Assembly: GCF_021534965.1 (NCBI RefSeq)
Contig: NZ_CP091037.1
Span: 3,603,501-3,667,500 of the forward strand
Source: Muricauda sp. SCSIO 65647
Lineage (GTDB): Bacteria; Bacteroidota; Bacteroidia; Flavobacteriales; Flavobacteriaceae
DNA length: 64,000 nt
Reading direction: 5' to 3'
In this document: positions 28,861 through 37,963 of the stretch, piece after piece
How positions within the stretch are numbered: the stretch's first letter is position 1
Layout: each line of letters starts with the position of its first letter
Position numbers and translations under genes: made by a program
The notes under the pieces: generated by a model
Told to the model about the DNA's origin: nothing
Databases searched by the model: none
What the model saw: only the letters and a program-made list of their open reading frames with translations

Positions 28861-30996
28861 ATGAAGCCCAATTTTCTACAAACTCCAATCGCTTATCTCA
28901 AAGGTGTGGGCCCGAATCGGGCAGAGACCTTGCAAACAGAATTGGGCATTCAGACCTACCACGATCTCTTACACCTCTACCCCAACCGCTATTTAGACAA
29001 AACCCAATATTACAAAATCAATCAGTTAAAAGATAGTGGGGCCGACGTACAGATCATGGGCAAAATTGTTCACCTCAAAACGGTAGAACAGAAACGCGGC
29101 AAAAGGCTCGTGGCCACTTTTATGGATGATACGGGAGAAATGGAGCTGGTTTGGTTCAGGGCCCAAAAATGGATGCGTGAAAACCTGAGGCTCAATGAAC
29201 CCTACGTGGTTTTTGGCCGCATAAACCGATACGGAAGTACTTTTTCAATGCCCCACCCAGAAATGGAATTGCTCAAAGAGCACCAAGCAGGACTAAAGAT
29301 CGCCATGCAGCCCATCTACCCCTCTACCGAAAAATTGAGCGCCAAGGGCATCACCAATAGGGTCATCAGCAAACTGCAACAGCAACTTTTGCTCGAATCA
29401 AAAGGCCAGTTTCAAGAAACGGTCTCGGGGGCAATTCTAGAAGAACTGAAACTATTTTCAAGAGCTGATGCTTTGTTGAACGTTCATTTTCCCAAAAATC
29501 AAGAGCTGCTGGCCAAAGCTAGGTTCCGTCTCAAATTTGAAGAGCTGTTCTACATACAGTTGCAACTGATTTCAAAGAAGATTATCCGAAAACAAAAAAT
29601 AAAGGGCTTTCCCTTTGAAAAGGTAGGTCACAATTTCAACACCTTCTTTGAAAAGCATTTGCCTTTTGAGCTTACAGCAGCCCAAAAAAGGGTCATCAAA
29701 GAAATTCGGGCCGATTTAGGAAGCAACGCCCAAATGAACCGCTTGTTACAGGGCGATGTGGGTTCTGGCAAGACCATAGTGGCGCTGATGAGCATGCTGT
29801 TGGCCATTGATAACGGTTTTCAGGCCTGTTTGATGGCCCCTACAGAAATTTTGGCCAATCAACACTACAACGGATTAAAGGAATTATTGGGTAAAATGGA
29901 AATAACCCTCGAACTGCTCACGGGCTCTACAAAAAAATCGGAACGAAGAACCATCCACGAGCGGTTGCAAAACGGGTCGCTCCATATTTTAGTGGGCACC
30001 CATGCCGTTTTGGAAGAGAAAGTGCAATTTCACAATCTTGGTCTCGCCATTGTTGATGAGCAGCATCGTTTTGGGGTAGCACAGCGTTCAAAACTTTGGC
30101 ATAAGGGGGGCTCACCCCCGGGGGAGGTTGGAGGGGTTTCCATTCCGCCCCATGTGCTGGTCATGACCGCTACGCCCATTCCGCGTACCCTGGCCATGAG
30201 CCTATATGGAGATCTCGATATTTCGGTCATCGATGAACTGCCCCCTGGGCGCAAACCTGTCAAAACGGTGCACCGTTATGATTCGAATCGCCTAAAGGTC
30301 TTTCACTTCATTAAGCAAGAAATCAAAAAAGGAAGACAGGTCTATATCGTGTACCCCCTGATACAAGAATCGGAAGCCGTAGACTATAAAGACCTGATGG
30401 ATGGCTATGAAAGCATTTCACGGGAGTTTCCCCTGCCCGATTACCAAATATCCATTGTACATGGCCGTATGAAGAGTCAGGACAAAGACTATGAGATGGC
30501 GCGTTTTGTAAAGGGCGAGACCCAACTTATGGTGGCCACTACGGTCATCGAAGTGGGGGTCAATGTACCCAATGCCTCGGTGATGATCATCGAAAGTGCA
30601 GAGCGATTCGGACTCTCACAATTGCACCAACTACGTGGCCGTGTCGGAAGGGGGGCTGAACAGAGCTATTGCATTCTGATGACGGGCAGTAAACTCTCTG
30701 AAGATGCCCGTACCCGCTTACAGACCATGACACGTACCAACGACGGTTTTGAAATTGCCGAAGTGGACTTGAGATTACGTGGTCCTGGCGACTTGATGGG
30801 CACTCAACAAAGCGGATTGTTGAACTTAAAGATTGCCGATATTGTCAAGGACAACCAAATTTTGAACACCGCCCGTTACTATGCGGTAAACTTACTAAAA
30901 GAAGATCCACGATTGGAAAAACCTGAAAACCTGCCCATTCGAAAGCAATTTGCCAAAATGGTCAAGGATAAGGCAATTTGGGGGTATATAAGCTAA
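28861..30996 (+). CDS. recG: ATP-dependent DNA helicase RecG
   Basis: 711 residues. The N-terminal wedge/OB domain spans about 1-260, and the helicase motifs are Walker A GDVGSGKT (about 299-306), DEQHRFG (about 398-404), TATPIPRT (about 437-444) and LHQLRGRVGRG. RecG remodels stalled forks. Between DEQH and TATPIPRT there is an extra GC-rich stretch (residues about 415-429, GGSPPGEVGGVSIP) that other RecG proteins lack as I remember them; it is in frame and encoded by a palindromic sequence. A strong hairpin follows the stop. Confidence 0.96.
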   Translation: MKPNFLQTPIAYLKGVGPNRAETLQTELGIQTYHDLLHLYPNRYLDKTQYYKINQLKDSGADVQIMGKIVHLKTVEQKRGKRLVATFMDDTGEMELVWFRAQKWMRENLRLNEPYVVFGRINRYGSTFSMPHPEMELLKEHQAGLKIAMQPIYPSTEKLSAKGITNRVISKLQQQLLLESKGQFQETVSGAILEELKLFSRADALLNVHFPKNQELLAKARFRLKFEELFYIQLQLISKKIIRKQKIKGFPFEKVGHNFNTFFEKHLPFELTAAQKRVIKEIRADLGSNAQMNRLLQGDVGSGKTIVALMSMLLAIDNGFQACLMAPTEILANQHYNGLKELLGKMEITLELLTGSTKKSERRTIHERLQNGSLHILVGTHAVLEEKVQFHNLGLAIVDEQHRFGVAQRSKLWHKGGSPPGEVGGVSIPPHVLVMTATPIPRTLAMSLYGDLDISVIDELPPGRKPVKTVHRYDSNRLKVFHFIKQEIKKGRQVYIVYPLIQESEAVDYKDLMDGYESISREFPLPDYQISIVHGRMKSQDKDYEMARFVKGETQLMVATTVIEVGVNVPNASVMIIESAERFGLSQLHQLRGRVGRGAEQSYCILMTGSKLSEDARTRLQTMTRTNDGFEIAEVDLRLRGPGDLMGTQQSGLLNLKIADIVKDNQILNTARYYAVNLLKEDPRLEKPENLPIRKQFAKMVKDKAIWGYIS
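30105..30147 (+). repeat. In-frame GC-rich palindromic insertion in recG
   Basis: A run of G at 30105-30110 can pair with CCCCC at 30115-30119, which also forms the palindrome CCCCCGGGGG at 30115-30124. The stretch is far more GC-rich than the surrounding gene and encodes a glycine/proline-rich loop. It resembles small palindromic elements that insert in frame into genes. Confidence 0.6.
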
Positions 30997-31021
30997 GAAC
31001 GCCCAGCTTCACTGGGCGTTC
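30997..31021. terminator. Hairpin after recG
   Basis: GAACGCCCAG at 30997-31006 and CTGGGCGTTC at 31012-31021 form a perfect 10-bp stem with a 5-base loop directly after the recG stop. No T-run follows on the plus strand, so it may be a weak or bidirectional terminator between the convergent genes. Confidence 0.6.
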
Positions 31022-31042
31022 ACACTTGGTATATAATTGTAG

Positions 31043-32152
31043 CTAGTTGATACCTTCTCCCTTTTCTGCTTTGTCGATATTGGCCTGTACCCTGTCACGG
31101 TTTACCTGTGCGGGTGCATTCTGCAAAGCAATTTTTAGGTGCTTGAGTGTCGATTTATGATCGCCTTTCGCAGAGTAGCCCCGAGCAAGTCCATAGTGTA
31201 CGGGCCAAGTATCTTTGTGATTTTTGGCGTTCCATTGAAAAATCTCCAAGGCTTTATCGGTCTGCCCTTGGGCGATCAACTGTCGCCCATACCCATGAAC
31301 TTGAAAAACCGTACCCATGGGCAATGCTTCTTGCATGATGGCCTCAGCCTCGGCAGTCTTGCCCTGTTTGGCCAAGATCTGCGCCTTGATACTTAGGTTA
31401 TTGAATGTTTTTTGGCTGAAAAACTGTCCATCGATAGCGGCATCGACCCACCCCATGGCCTCATCAAGGTCGCCTCCATTGTTCAATGCAAAATTAGCGG
31501 CCTGCTCCCATGATTGACGGCTAAACCCTGGGGTGTCTTGTAATTTTTGTCGAATATCCGCCAAAACGATATCGGTAACGCCCACTTCGATCTTAAAGGG
31601 GATCTGTTTCTTTTCCCAGTTCAAGGAAGCAACACCTGATGTGGCATCCACCTCATTGAATTCGAATTTCAACTGTTCAACATGGGAAATCTCTTTGGCG
31701 GTCACATCGACCCGCAATACATCTTCTGCAGGGTCATAAAAATAACTGCCCCAGGCCCCATGATTTTTAGAAAAAATTATCGTGGCCGTATCATCTTCGT
31801 TGACGACCATGTGAAGACCGTATTTACCAGCGGGCAAATCCTTCCCTTCTATCTTGATGGCATCGCTGGCTTTAAAAATGGTGTTCTCATTTGCTCCGGC
31901 CCGCCAGGGTGATTCAGCTGCTGTTCCAAAACCGAGATTGTTCATTCCATAAGGTACCAACTGCCCCCATATTTCACGGTCATTGACACTGGGTCGTGAA
32001 TAGACAATCGTAATATCGGTAATACCGATACGCTGTGAGACTTTTGCTTTTTGACTCCCCCTCGGCAAGTCAAGTTGTGCGAGGGCTTCTGTCGAAAAAC
32101 ACAAGACCGCGAGCAACAATAGAATTGAAATTTTTGTGTCGCTTTTTTTCAT
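31043..32152 (-). CDS. DUF2911 protein with TPR-like C-terminus, exported
   Basis: About 369 residues. The start at 32152 is chosen because it begins the signal peptide MKKSDTKISILLLLAVLCFSTEALAQ. Residues about 28-200 are the DUF2911 domain (SQRIGITDITIVYSRPSVNDR, GKYGLHMV, FSKNHGAWGSYFYDP). From about 215 helical repeats with TPR character follow (AEAIMQEALP, ALEIFQWNAKNH, GLARGYSAKGDH). Function unknown; probably periplasmic. It is divergent from leuC. Confidence 0.85.
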   Translation of the reverse strand: MKKSDTKISILLLLAVLCFSTEALAQLDLPRGSQKAKVSQRIGITDITIVYSRPSVNDREIWGQLVPYGMNNLGFGTAAESPWRAGANENTIFKASDAIKIEGKDLPAGKYGLHMVVNEDDTATIIFSKNHGAWGSYFYDPAEDVLRVDVTAKEISHVEQLKFEFNEVDATSGVASLNWEKKQIPFKIEVGVTDIVLADIRQKLQDTPGFSRQSWEQAANFALNNGGDLDEAMGWVDAAIDGQFFSQKTFNNLSIKAQILAKQGKTAEAEAIMQEALPMGTVFQVHGYGRQLIAQGQTDKALEIFQWNAKNHKDTWPVHYGLARGYSAKGDHKSTLKHLKIALQNAPAQVNRDRVQANIDKAEKGEGIN

Positions 32153-32387
32153 TGGTTTGTTGTTTACTGTTAATGAATAAATTAGGTCATTCCGAAAATA
32201 CTCATGAACCGTTGTCCTTTTCGTTACCATTGTGTTAATCTGCCATTCGAATATGTTAAACTCCGTACTCTTGAGTGGGGACTTTTTTGTTGACCAGACG
32301 GGCAAGTGAAACTAATATGAAAAGGCCTAAACGATTGGGCATCGTAATTTTAAACGGATATTATTTCAACTGCGCTGTTGTCTTTTG

Positions 32388-32395
32388 TAAGTTTG
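32388..32395 (+). promoter_or_regulatory. -7 box and leader of the leu operon
   Basis: TAAGTTTG matches TAnnTTTG, 70 bp before the leuC ATG. The leader would contain GGGTATT (32421-32427) and AATACCC (32447-32453), a 7-bp stem with a 19-base loop just before the gene. The remaining part of the 312 bp divergent gap holds no gene. Confidence 0.4.
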
Positions 32396-32464
32396 AAGCT
32401 TGATTTTGATCGAGAAAACAGGGTATTTCACGCATCGAAAAATAAGAATACCCGTTAATTTGAA

Positions 32465-33877
32465 ATGAAAATGAAAACACTGTTCGATAAGGTTTGGGAC
32501 TCACATGTTGTTCGAAAAATCGAAGGTGGACCAGATGTATTCTTCATCGACCGCCATTTCATCCATGAAGTGACCAGTCCCGTGGCGTTTTTGGGCTTGA
32601 AAAATCGTGGTAATTCAGTGCTGTATCCGCAGCGCACATTTGCCACTGCCGATCATAACACGCCAACATTGAACCAGCACCTACCGGTCGGTGACCCACT
32701 ATCGGCCAATCAGTTGAAAGCTTTACAAGAGAATACCGCTGAGTGGAACATCGTGCATTGGGGGCTTGGCCACCGCAAAAACGGAATCGTACATGTGGTA
32801 GGTCCGGAAAATGGCATCACCTTGCCAGGGGCGACCATTGTCTGTGGTGATTCACATACATCCACACATGGGGCCTTTGGGGCCATTGCCTTCGGTATAG
32901 GCACTTCAGAAGTTGAAATGGTACTCTCTACCCAGTGTATCATGCAGCCCAAACCGAAAAAGATGCGCATCAGTGTCAACGGTACCCTTGGTTTTGGGGT
33001 CACACCAAAAGATGTTGCCCTTTTCATCATCGCCAAACTGACCACTTCTGGTGCTACAGGGCATTTTGTTGAATATGCTGGCGATGTTTTCAAAGACATG
33101 AGCATGGAAGGCCGTATGACCGTCTGCAATATGAGCATTGAGATGGGTGCCCGCGGCGGAATGGTCGCACCTGATGAAAAAACGTTTGAATACATCAAAG
33201 GAAGGGAATATACCCCAAAAGGAGCTGAATGGGACAAGGCCATGGAATATTGGAATACCCTCAAGACCGATGATGGGGCCGAATTTGACAAGGAATTTAG
33301 TTTCGATGCCGCAGAAATCGAACCGATGGTCACTTACGGTACCAATCCCGGTATGGGAGTGGGCATCACCAAGAATATTCCCAGTGCGTCTGATATTCAG
33401 GCCAGTGAGGTGACCTTTAAAAAATCGTTGGATTATATGGGATTTACCGAGGGTGAGCCCATGATGGGAAAAAAGGTCGATTATGTATTTCTCGGAAGCT
33501 GTACCAATGCCCGTATTGAAGATTTTAGGGCCTTTGCCTCTGTCATAAAAGGAAGGAAAAAGGCCGATGGCCTAACCGTTTGGTTGGTGCCCGGAAGCCA
33601 TGTTGTAGAAGAAAAAATAAAGGAAGAAGGAATTTTGGATATGCTGACCGAAGCAGGATTCTCACTACGCGAACCCGGTTGTTCGGCTTGCTTGGCGATG
33701 AATGATGACAAGATTCCCGCCGGCAAATTGGCCGTCAGCACCTCAAATCGAAATTTTGAGGGCCGACAAGGTCCCGGGGCACGAACCATTTTGGCGAGCC
33801 CTTTGGTGGCAGCGGCAACAGCTGTGACTGGTAAGGTCACCGATCCACGCGAATTACTAAAACCTGAATTGGTCTAA
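32465..33877 (+). CDS. leuC: 3-isopropylmalate dehydratase large subunit
   Basis: 470 residues, aconitase family. The [4Fe-4S] ligands are Cys346 in [11 protein letters not shown] and Cys406 and Cys409 in GCSACLAMN. With LeuD it isomerises 2- to 3-isopropylmalate, and the same type of enzyme can isomerise citramalate to 3-methylmalate. The ATG at 32465 is used; a second ATG two codons later is equally possible. First gene of leuC-leuD-(leuA/cimA)-leuB; leuD starts 10 bp after its stop. Confidence 0.96.
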   Translation: MKMKTLFDKVWDSHVVRKIEGGPDVFFIDRHFIHEVTSPVAFLGLKNRGNSVLYPQRTFATADHNTPTLNQHLPVGDPLSANQLKALQENTAEWNIVHWGLGHRKNGIVHVVGPENGITLPGATIVCGDSHTSTHGAFGAIAFGIGTSEVEMVLSTQCIMQPKPKKMRISVNGTLGFGVTPKDVALFIIAKLTTSGATGHFVEYAGDVFKDMSMEGRMTVCNMSIEMGARGGMVAPDEKTFEYIKGREYTPKGAEWDKAMEYWNTLKTDDGAEFDKEFSFDAAEIEPMVTYGTNPGMGVGITKNIPSASDIQASEVTFKKSLDYMGFTEGEPMMGKKVDYVFLGSCTNARIEDFRAFASVIKGRKKADGLTVWLVPGSHVVEEKIKEEGILDMLTEAGFSLREPGCSACLAMNDDKIPAGKLAVSTSNRNFEGRQGPGARTILASPLVAAATAVTGKVTDPRELLKPELV

Positions 33878-33887
33878 AATCTCAACC

Positions 33888-34484
33888 ATGGCTTACGATA
33901 AATTCAACATACTCAACAGTACAGCGGTACCACTGCCCATCGAAAATGTAGATACCGACCAAATCATTCCTGCCCGTTTCTTAAAGGCTACGGAACGTAA
34001 GGGATTTGGTGATAACCTTTTTCGAGATTGGCGTTACCATAGCGATGGTGCCCCAAAAGAAAATTTTGTGCTGAACAATCCGATTTACGGTGGCAAGATC
34101 TTGGTGGGTGGAAAAAATTTCGGCTCGGGTTCTTCACGAGAGCATGCGGCCTGGGCGGTGTACGACTATGGTTTTCGCTGCGTCATCTCCAGTTTTTTTG
34201 CGGATATCTTCCGCAATAATTGCCTGAACATAGGCGTACTTCCCGTGCAAGTGAGTGCCGATTTTTTAGACAAAATATTCAAAGCCTTGGAAACGGACCC
34301 CAAAACGGAATTTGAAGTGAACCTTCCAGAGCAGACCGTAACCATTCTGAGTACCGGGGAGCAAGAATCTTTTGATATCAATAGCTATAAAAAGAGCAAT
34401 ATGATGAACGGCTACGATGATATCGATTATCTGGTGGCCATGAAAAAAGAGATTGAAGAATTTGCAGCAAAACGCCCCTTCTGA
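33888..34484 (+). CDS. leuD: 3-isopropylmalate dehydratase small subunit
   Basis: 198 residues, the swivel domain that completes the LeuC active site. Motifs are VDTDQIIPARFLKA and GKNFGSGSSREHAAWA. Normal length for the bacterial LeuD. It is tightly spaced with leuC (10 bp) and the following synthase gene (22 bp from the preferred ATG), so one transcript is expected. Confidence 0.96.
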   Translation: MAYDKFNILNSTAVPLPIENVDTDQIIPARFLKATERKGFGDNLFRDWRYHSDGAPKENFVLNNPIYGGKILVGGKNFGSGSSREHAAWAVYDYGFRCVISSFFADIFRNNCLNIGVLPVQVSADFLDKIFKALETDPKTEFEVNLPEQTVTILSTGEQESFDINSYKKSNMMNGYDDIDYLVAMKKEIEEFAAKRPF

Positions 34485-34506
34485 CCCACTCGCAAACAAG
34501 CGCTTT

Positions 34507-36021
34507 ATGAAGAGATGTGTTGAAATAATGGATACTACCCTCAGAGATGGGGAACAGACCTCTGGCGTTTCCTTTACGGCATCTGAAAAATTGACCTTGG
34601 CAAAACTATTGCTCGAAGAACTGAAGGTAGACCGTATAGAGGTAGCCTCGGCACGGGTGTCCGATGGAGAGTTCGAAGCGGTTAAGAACATAATGGAATG
34701 GGCGGCGGAAGAAGGCCGTATCGATCAAGTCGAGGTATTGACATTTGTCGATGGTGGCGCTTCCATTGAATGGATGAAAAAGGCCGGGGCAAAAGTGCAG
34801 AATTTATTGACCAAGGGATCATTGAACCACTTGACCCATCAGCTCAAAAAAACACCGGAACAGCATTTCAGTGGTATTGCAGAGGTAATTGCTTTAGGGC
34901 AAGAAGCAGGCATTGCGACCAATGTGTATTTAGAAGATTGGAGCAATGGCATGCGCAATTCACAAGAGTACGTCTTTCAGTTTCTCGATTTTTTGACCGA
35001 ACAGCCCGTCAAGAGAATTTTATTGCCCGACACACTCGGGGTATTGACCCCATCAGAAACCTTTACATATATCGAGAAGATCATAAAACGATATCCAAGC
35101 ACCCACTTTGATTTTCACGGGCACAATGACTATGATCTGAGCGTATCGAACGTTATGGAGGCCTTAAAGGCGGGGGCTTATGGATTGCACCTTACCGTGA
35201 ACGGCATGGGCGAGCGGGCCGGTAATGCCCCTTTGGCAAGTACCATTGCCGTTATCAATGATTTTTTACCTGAGATCGAGACCAAGGTGGTAGAATCTTC
35301 TTTATATAAAGTAAGCAAACTGGTTTCTACATTTACCGGTTTCGGCATACCTGCCAACAAACCCATTGTAGGTGATAACGTTTTTACACAAACTGCTGGT
35401 ATTCATGCAGATGGTGACAATAAACATAATCTTTACTTTAATAGTCTAATGCCTGAGCGTTTTGGCAGAAAGCGCAAATACGCCTTGGGCAAAACGTCAG
35501 GTAAGGCCAATATCTTAAAAAACCTTCAAGAATTGGGATTGACCCTCAATGATGAGGAGGTCAAAAAAGTGACCGAGCGTATCATAGAACTCGGCGACAA
35601 AAAAGAAAAAGTCACCAAAGAAGATCTTCCCTATATTATTTCCGATGTATTGGACAGTAGTGCTTATAAACAAAAGGTCTTCATTCAATCGTATGTGCTT
35701 ACACATTCAAAGGGACTGATGCCCTCCACTACCCTGTCGATTGACGTTGAGGGAAAGGTGTATGAAGAACATGCACAGGGCGATGGCCAATTTGATGCCT
35801 TCATGAATGCACTGCACAAAGTATATACAAAGCTTGACGTGGCGCTTCCCAAACTCATCGATTATGCCGTTCGTATTCCTCCCGGAAGCAGCTCCGATGC
35901 CCTATGTGAAACCATGATCACCTGGAAAACCCCCAAACATGATTTTGTCACCACGGGACTGGACTCTGACCAAACCGTATCGGCCATAAAGGCCACTGAA
36001 AAGATGTTGAATTTAATTTAG
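34507..36021 (+). CDS. Citramalate synthase or 2-isopropylmalate synthase (LeuA/CimA family)
   Basis: 504 residues from the ATG at 34507; a TTG at 34453 would overlap leuD. DRE-TIM metallolyase domain at about 5-270 with catalytic Arg13, Asp14, Thr176 and metal-binding His204 and His206 (FHGHND), then a LeuA-type regulatory domain from about 365. The motif IEVASARVSDGE differs from the EAGFPVSSPGDF type of canonical LeuA. From memory it matches Leptospira citramalate synthase, including the pyruvate-pocket residues Leu81, Leu104 and Tyr144 (here Leu78, Leu101, Tyr141). The stop codon is the first unit of a 7-bp tandem repeat. Confidence 0.85.
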   Translation: MKRCVEIMDTTLRDGEQTSGVSFTASEKLTLAKLLLEELKVDRIEVASARVSDGEFEAVKNIMEWAAEEGRIDQVEVLTFVDGGASIEWMKKAGAKVQNLLTKGSLNHLTHQLKKTPEQHFSGIAEVIALGQEAGIATNVYLEDWSNGMRNSQEYVFQFLDFLTEQPVKRILLPDTLGVLTPSETFTYIEKIIKRYPSTHFDFHGHNDYDLSVSNVMEALKAGAYGLHLTVNGMGERAGNAPLASTIAVINDFLPEIETKVVESSLYKVSKLVSTFTGFGIPANKPIVGDNVFTQTAGIHADGDNKHNLYFNSLMPERFGRKRKYALGKTSGKANILKNLQELGLTLNDEEVKKVTERIIELGDKKEKVTKEDLPYIISDVLDSSAYKQKVFIQSYVLTHSKGLMPSTTLSIDVEGKVYEEHAQGDGQFDAFMNALHKVYTKLDVALPKLIDYAVRIPPGSSSDALCETMITWKTPKHDFVTTGLDSDQTVSAIKATEKMLNLI

Positions 36022-36053
36022 ACGATAGACGCTAGAAGTTAGATGTTAGAGTT
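36019..36053 (+). repeat. Five-unit 7-bp tandem repeat TAGANNN
   Basis: Units TAGACGA, TAGACGC, TAGAAGT, TAGATGT and TAGAGTT run from 36019 to 36053. The first three bases are the stop codon of the synthase gene. The remaining gap to leuB (36054-36175) shows no further feature. Confidence 0.7.
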
Positions 36054-36175
36054 TTTAGCATTCATTTTTGTTGGCTACCTCCTTGAGAGAACTTTACGGG
36101 TGTTTCACCGAATGCCCAAAAACCTAATTAATAAAGATTTCCTTTTTTGCGGGAACGAAAATAACCAGATAATCC

Positions 36176-37231
36176 ATGAAACTTACAATAGCCCTATTGG
36201 CCGGTGATGGTATCGGTCCAGAAGTAATCGACCAAGCCGTGAAGGTATCAGATGCCGTAGCAAAGAAATTCAACCATGAAATCGAGTGGCAATCCGCTTT
36301 GACGGGTGCTGCGGCCATCGATGCGGTTGGTGAGCCCTACCCCGATGAGACCCATGAGGTTTGTGCAAATGCAGATGCCGTATTGTTCGGGGCCATCGGG
36401 CACCCCAAGTTCGACAATGACCCATCGGCAAAGGTACGCCCTGAGCAGGGACTCCTGAAAATGCGGCAAAAACTGGGACTGTTCGCCAATGTGCGTCCGA
36501 CCTTTACCTTTCCATCATTGATCGATAAATCGCCTTTGAAACGCGAACGCATCGAGGGTACCGACTTGGTCTTCTTTCGTGAGCTGACAGGGGGTATCTA
36601 CTTCGGAAAGCGGGGCCGCGAAGATAATGGCGATACCGCCTATGATACCTGTACCTATACCCGTGCCGAAGTACAACGCATCGCCAAAAAAGGGTTTGAG
36701 GCTGCCATGAAGCGTTCAAAACGCTTGTGCTGCGTTGATAAGGCCAATGTTCTTGAATCATCACGACTGTGGCGTGAGACCGTTCAACAAATGGAAAAGG
36801 ACTATCCAGAAGTGGAGGTCTCCTATGAGTTTGTCGATGCCGTGGCCATGCGATTGGTACAATGGCCCAAAGAATATGACGTACTGATCACTGAAAACAT
36901 GTTTGGCGACATTTTGACCGATGAAGCTTCGGTCATTTCGGGTTCTATGGGCCTTATGCCCTCGGCCTCGGTGGGCAGCAAGGTATCGCTGTACGAACCA
37001 ATTCACGGATCGTATCCACAGGCGGCGGGTAAAGATATCGCCAACCCCTTGGCGACCGTGCTTTCAGCTGCCATGATGTTCGATGATCTTGGGCTGGCCC
37101 AAGAAGCGCAGACCATTCGTGATGTAGTGAACAAATCATTGGCCGAAGGTATGGTGACCGAAGATCTAGCCGATGGTGGCAAAGCCTATAAAACCTCTGA
37201 AGTGGGCGATTGGCTTGCCAAGAATATTTAG
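36176..37231 (+). CDS. leuB: 3-isopropylmalate dehydrogenase
   Basis: 351 residues. Oxidative decarboxylation of 3-isopropylmalate with NAD; members can also use 3-methylmalate. Motifs: LLAGDGIGPEV, substrate arginine region LGLFANVRPT, RELTGGIYFGKRG, and the metal site ENMFGDILTDEASVI. NAD specificity loop GSYPQAAGKDIANPLAT. It is the last gene of the leu cluster, 154 bp after the synthase gene, and is followed by a clear terminator at 37261-37284. Confidence 0.96.
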   Translation: MKLTIALLAGDGIGPEVIDQAVKVSDAVAKKFNHEIEWQSALTGAAAIDAVGEPYPDETHEVCANADAVLFGAIGHPKFDNDPSAKVRPEQGLLKMRQKLGLFANVRPTFTFPSLIDKSPLKRERIEGTDLVFFRELTGGIYFGKRGREDNGDTAYDTCTYTRAEVQRIAKKGFEAAMKRSKRLCCVDKANVLESSRLWRETVQQMEKDYPEVEVSYEFVDAVAMRLVQWPKEYDVLITENMFGDILTDEASVISGSMGLMPSASVGSKVSLYEPIHGSYPQAAGKDIANPLATVLSAAMMFDDLGLAQEAQTIRDVVNKSLAEGMVTEDLADGGKAYKTSEVGDWLAKNI

Positions 37232-37260
37232 CTATCATCTACGATTTCCTACAATACTCA

Positions 37261-37284
37261 AAGCCCAGTAAACTGGGCTTTTTT
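37261..37284 (+). terminator. Rho-independent terminator of the leu operon
   Basis: AAGCCCAG at 37261-37268 and CTGGGCTT at 37273-37280 form a perfect 8-bp stem with loop TAAA, followed by T to 37284. It separates the leu operon from the cassette-like region. Confidence 0.9.
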
Positions 37285-37287
37285 AAT

Positions 37288-37365
37288 GTTGGCATAAGTG
37301 GTAAATTGTTCCTAATATAGAAGCTATATAGATCATTGGTGATCTATATTCTTACGTTGGCAAAC
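37288..37365 (+). repeat. Cassette boundary module at the left edge of the array
   Basis: GTTGGCA occurs at 37288-37294 and again at 37356-37362 as a direct repeat. Between them TATAGATCA-TTGG-TGATCTATA forms a perfect 9-bp hairpin. The right copy extends to GTTGGCAAAC (37356-37365), which is the exact complement of the box after the next gene (37868-37877). Confidence 0.5.
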
Positions 37366-37393
37366 ATCGAATGTTCAAAACAAAGTAGCTCCT

Positions 37394-37864
37394 ATGCAAA
37401 AAATTACAACACGACATGTCTTTTTAACCATACTAGGGTTCCTTGGGCTAGGAGCTATTGGCGGTGGATTGGTACTGATAATTTCTCCCATGGGAGAGAT
37501 GTTGGGACTACCAATAACCGAGTTTAAAAATATGCCTTTTCAAAATTTTGTGATACCGGGAATTATCTTGTTTATTCTTCTTGGCACGATACCGTTATTA
37601 CTCATACCAGCATTAATTAAGAAGCCGGATTCTAAATTGGCGGATATGTTTAATGTATTCGGGGACATGCATTGGTCGTGGACTTACAGCATTTATGTTG
37701 CTTTTACACTCATTAGTTGGATACAAATACAATTGATCTTTCTTCAAAGTTCAGTACACTGGTTGCATACGTTTTATAGCTTTTATGCGCTGCTAATCAT
37801 TCTGATTGCTCTTTTACCCCAGATGCGAACAACATATCGAAAGAAAAGTGAAAAGAAACATTAA
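37394..37864 (+). CDS. Four-helix membrane protein, unknown function
   Basis: 156 residues with hydrophobic segments at about 8-32, 48-72, 96-118 and 120-142, and a basic C-terminus (RTTYRKKSEKKH). I do not recognise the family. The gene is flanked by a perfect 10-bp inverted repeat (37356-37365 and 37868-37877); the right arm begins four bases after the stop. It is the first gene of the array and has no obvious promoter of its own. Inner-membrane location is inferred from the helices only. Confidence 0.65.
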   Translation: MQKITTRHVFLTILGFLGLGAIGGGLVLIISPMGEMLGLPITEFKNMPFQNFVIPGIILFILLGTIPLLLIPALIKKPDSKLADMFNVFGDMHWSWTYSIYVAFTLISWIQIQLIFLQSSVHWLHTFYSFYALLIILIALLPQMRTTYRKKSEKKH

Positions 37865-37867
37865 AAC

Positions 37868-37928
37868 GTTTGCCAACAAAACCTATAATGCCCTATGGGA
37901 CACTGCGTATAGCCAAACCATTGTGTAG
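37868..37928 (+). repeat. attC-like module between the first and second cassette genes
   Basis: Starts with GTTTGCCAAC and ends with TTGTGTAG. Inside, CTATA (37883-37887) pairs with TATAG (37908-37912) and CCC (37891-37893) with GGG (37897-37899), and AACAA pairs with TTGT at the ends. The start pairs with the box before the first gene; the end pairs with CTACACAA after the second gene. About 61 bp, within the attC size range. Confidence 0.5.
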
Positions 37929-37963
37929 AATTTGAAAAACTGAATCCAAACTCAACTATACTT

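Noticed and set aside
32710-33333. Open frame of about 207 residues antisense to leuC
   Set aside because: leuC is fully supported by Fe-S and aconitase motifs; the antisense frame is rich in Ser/Pro as expected for a shadow.
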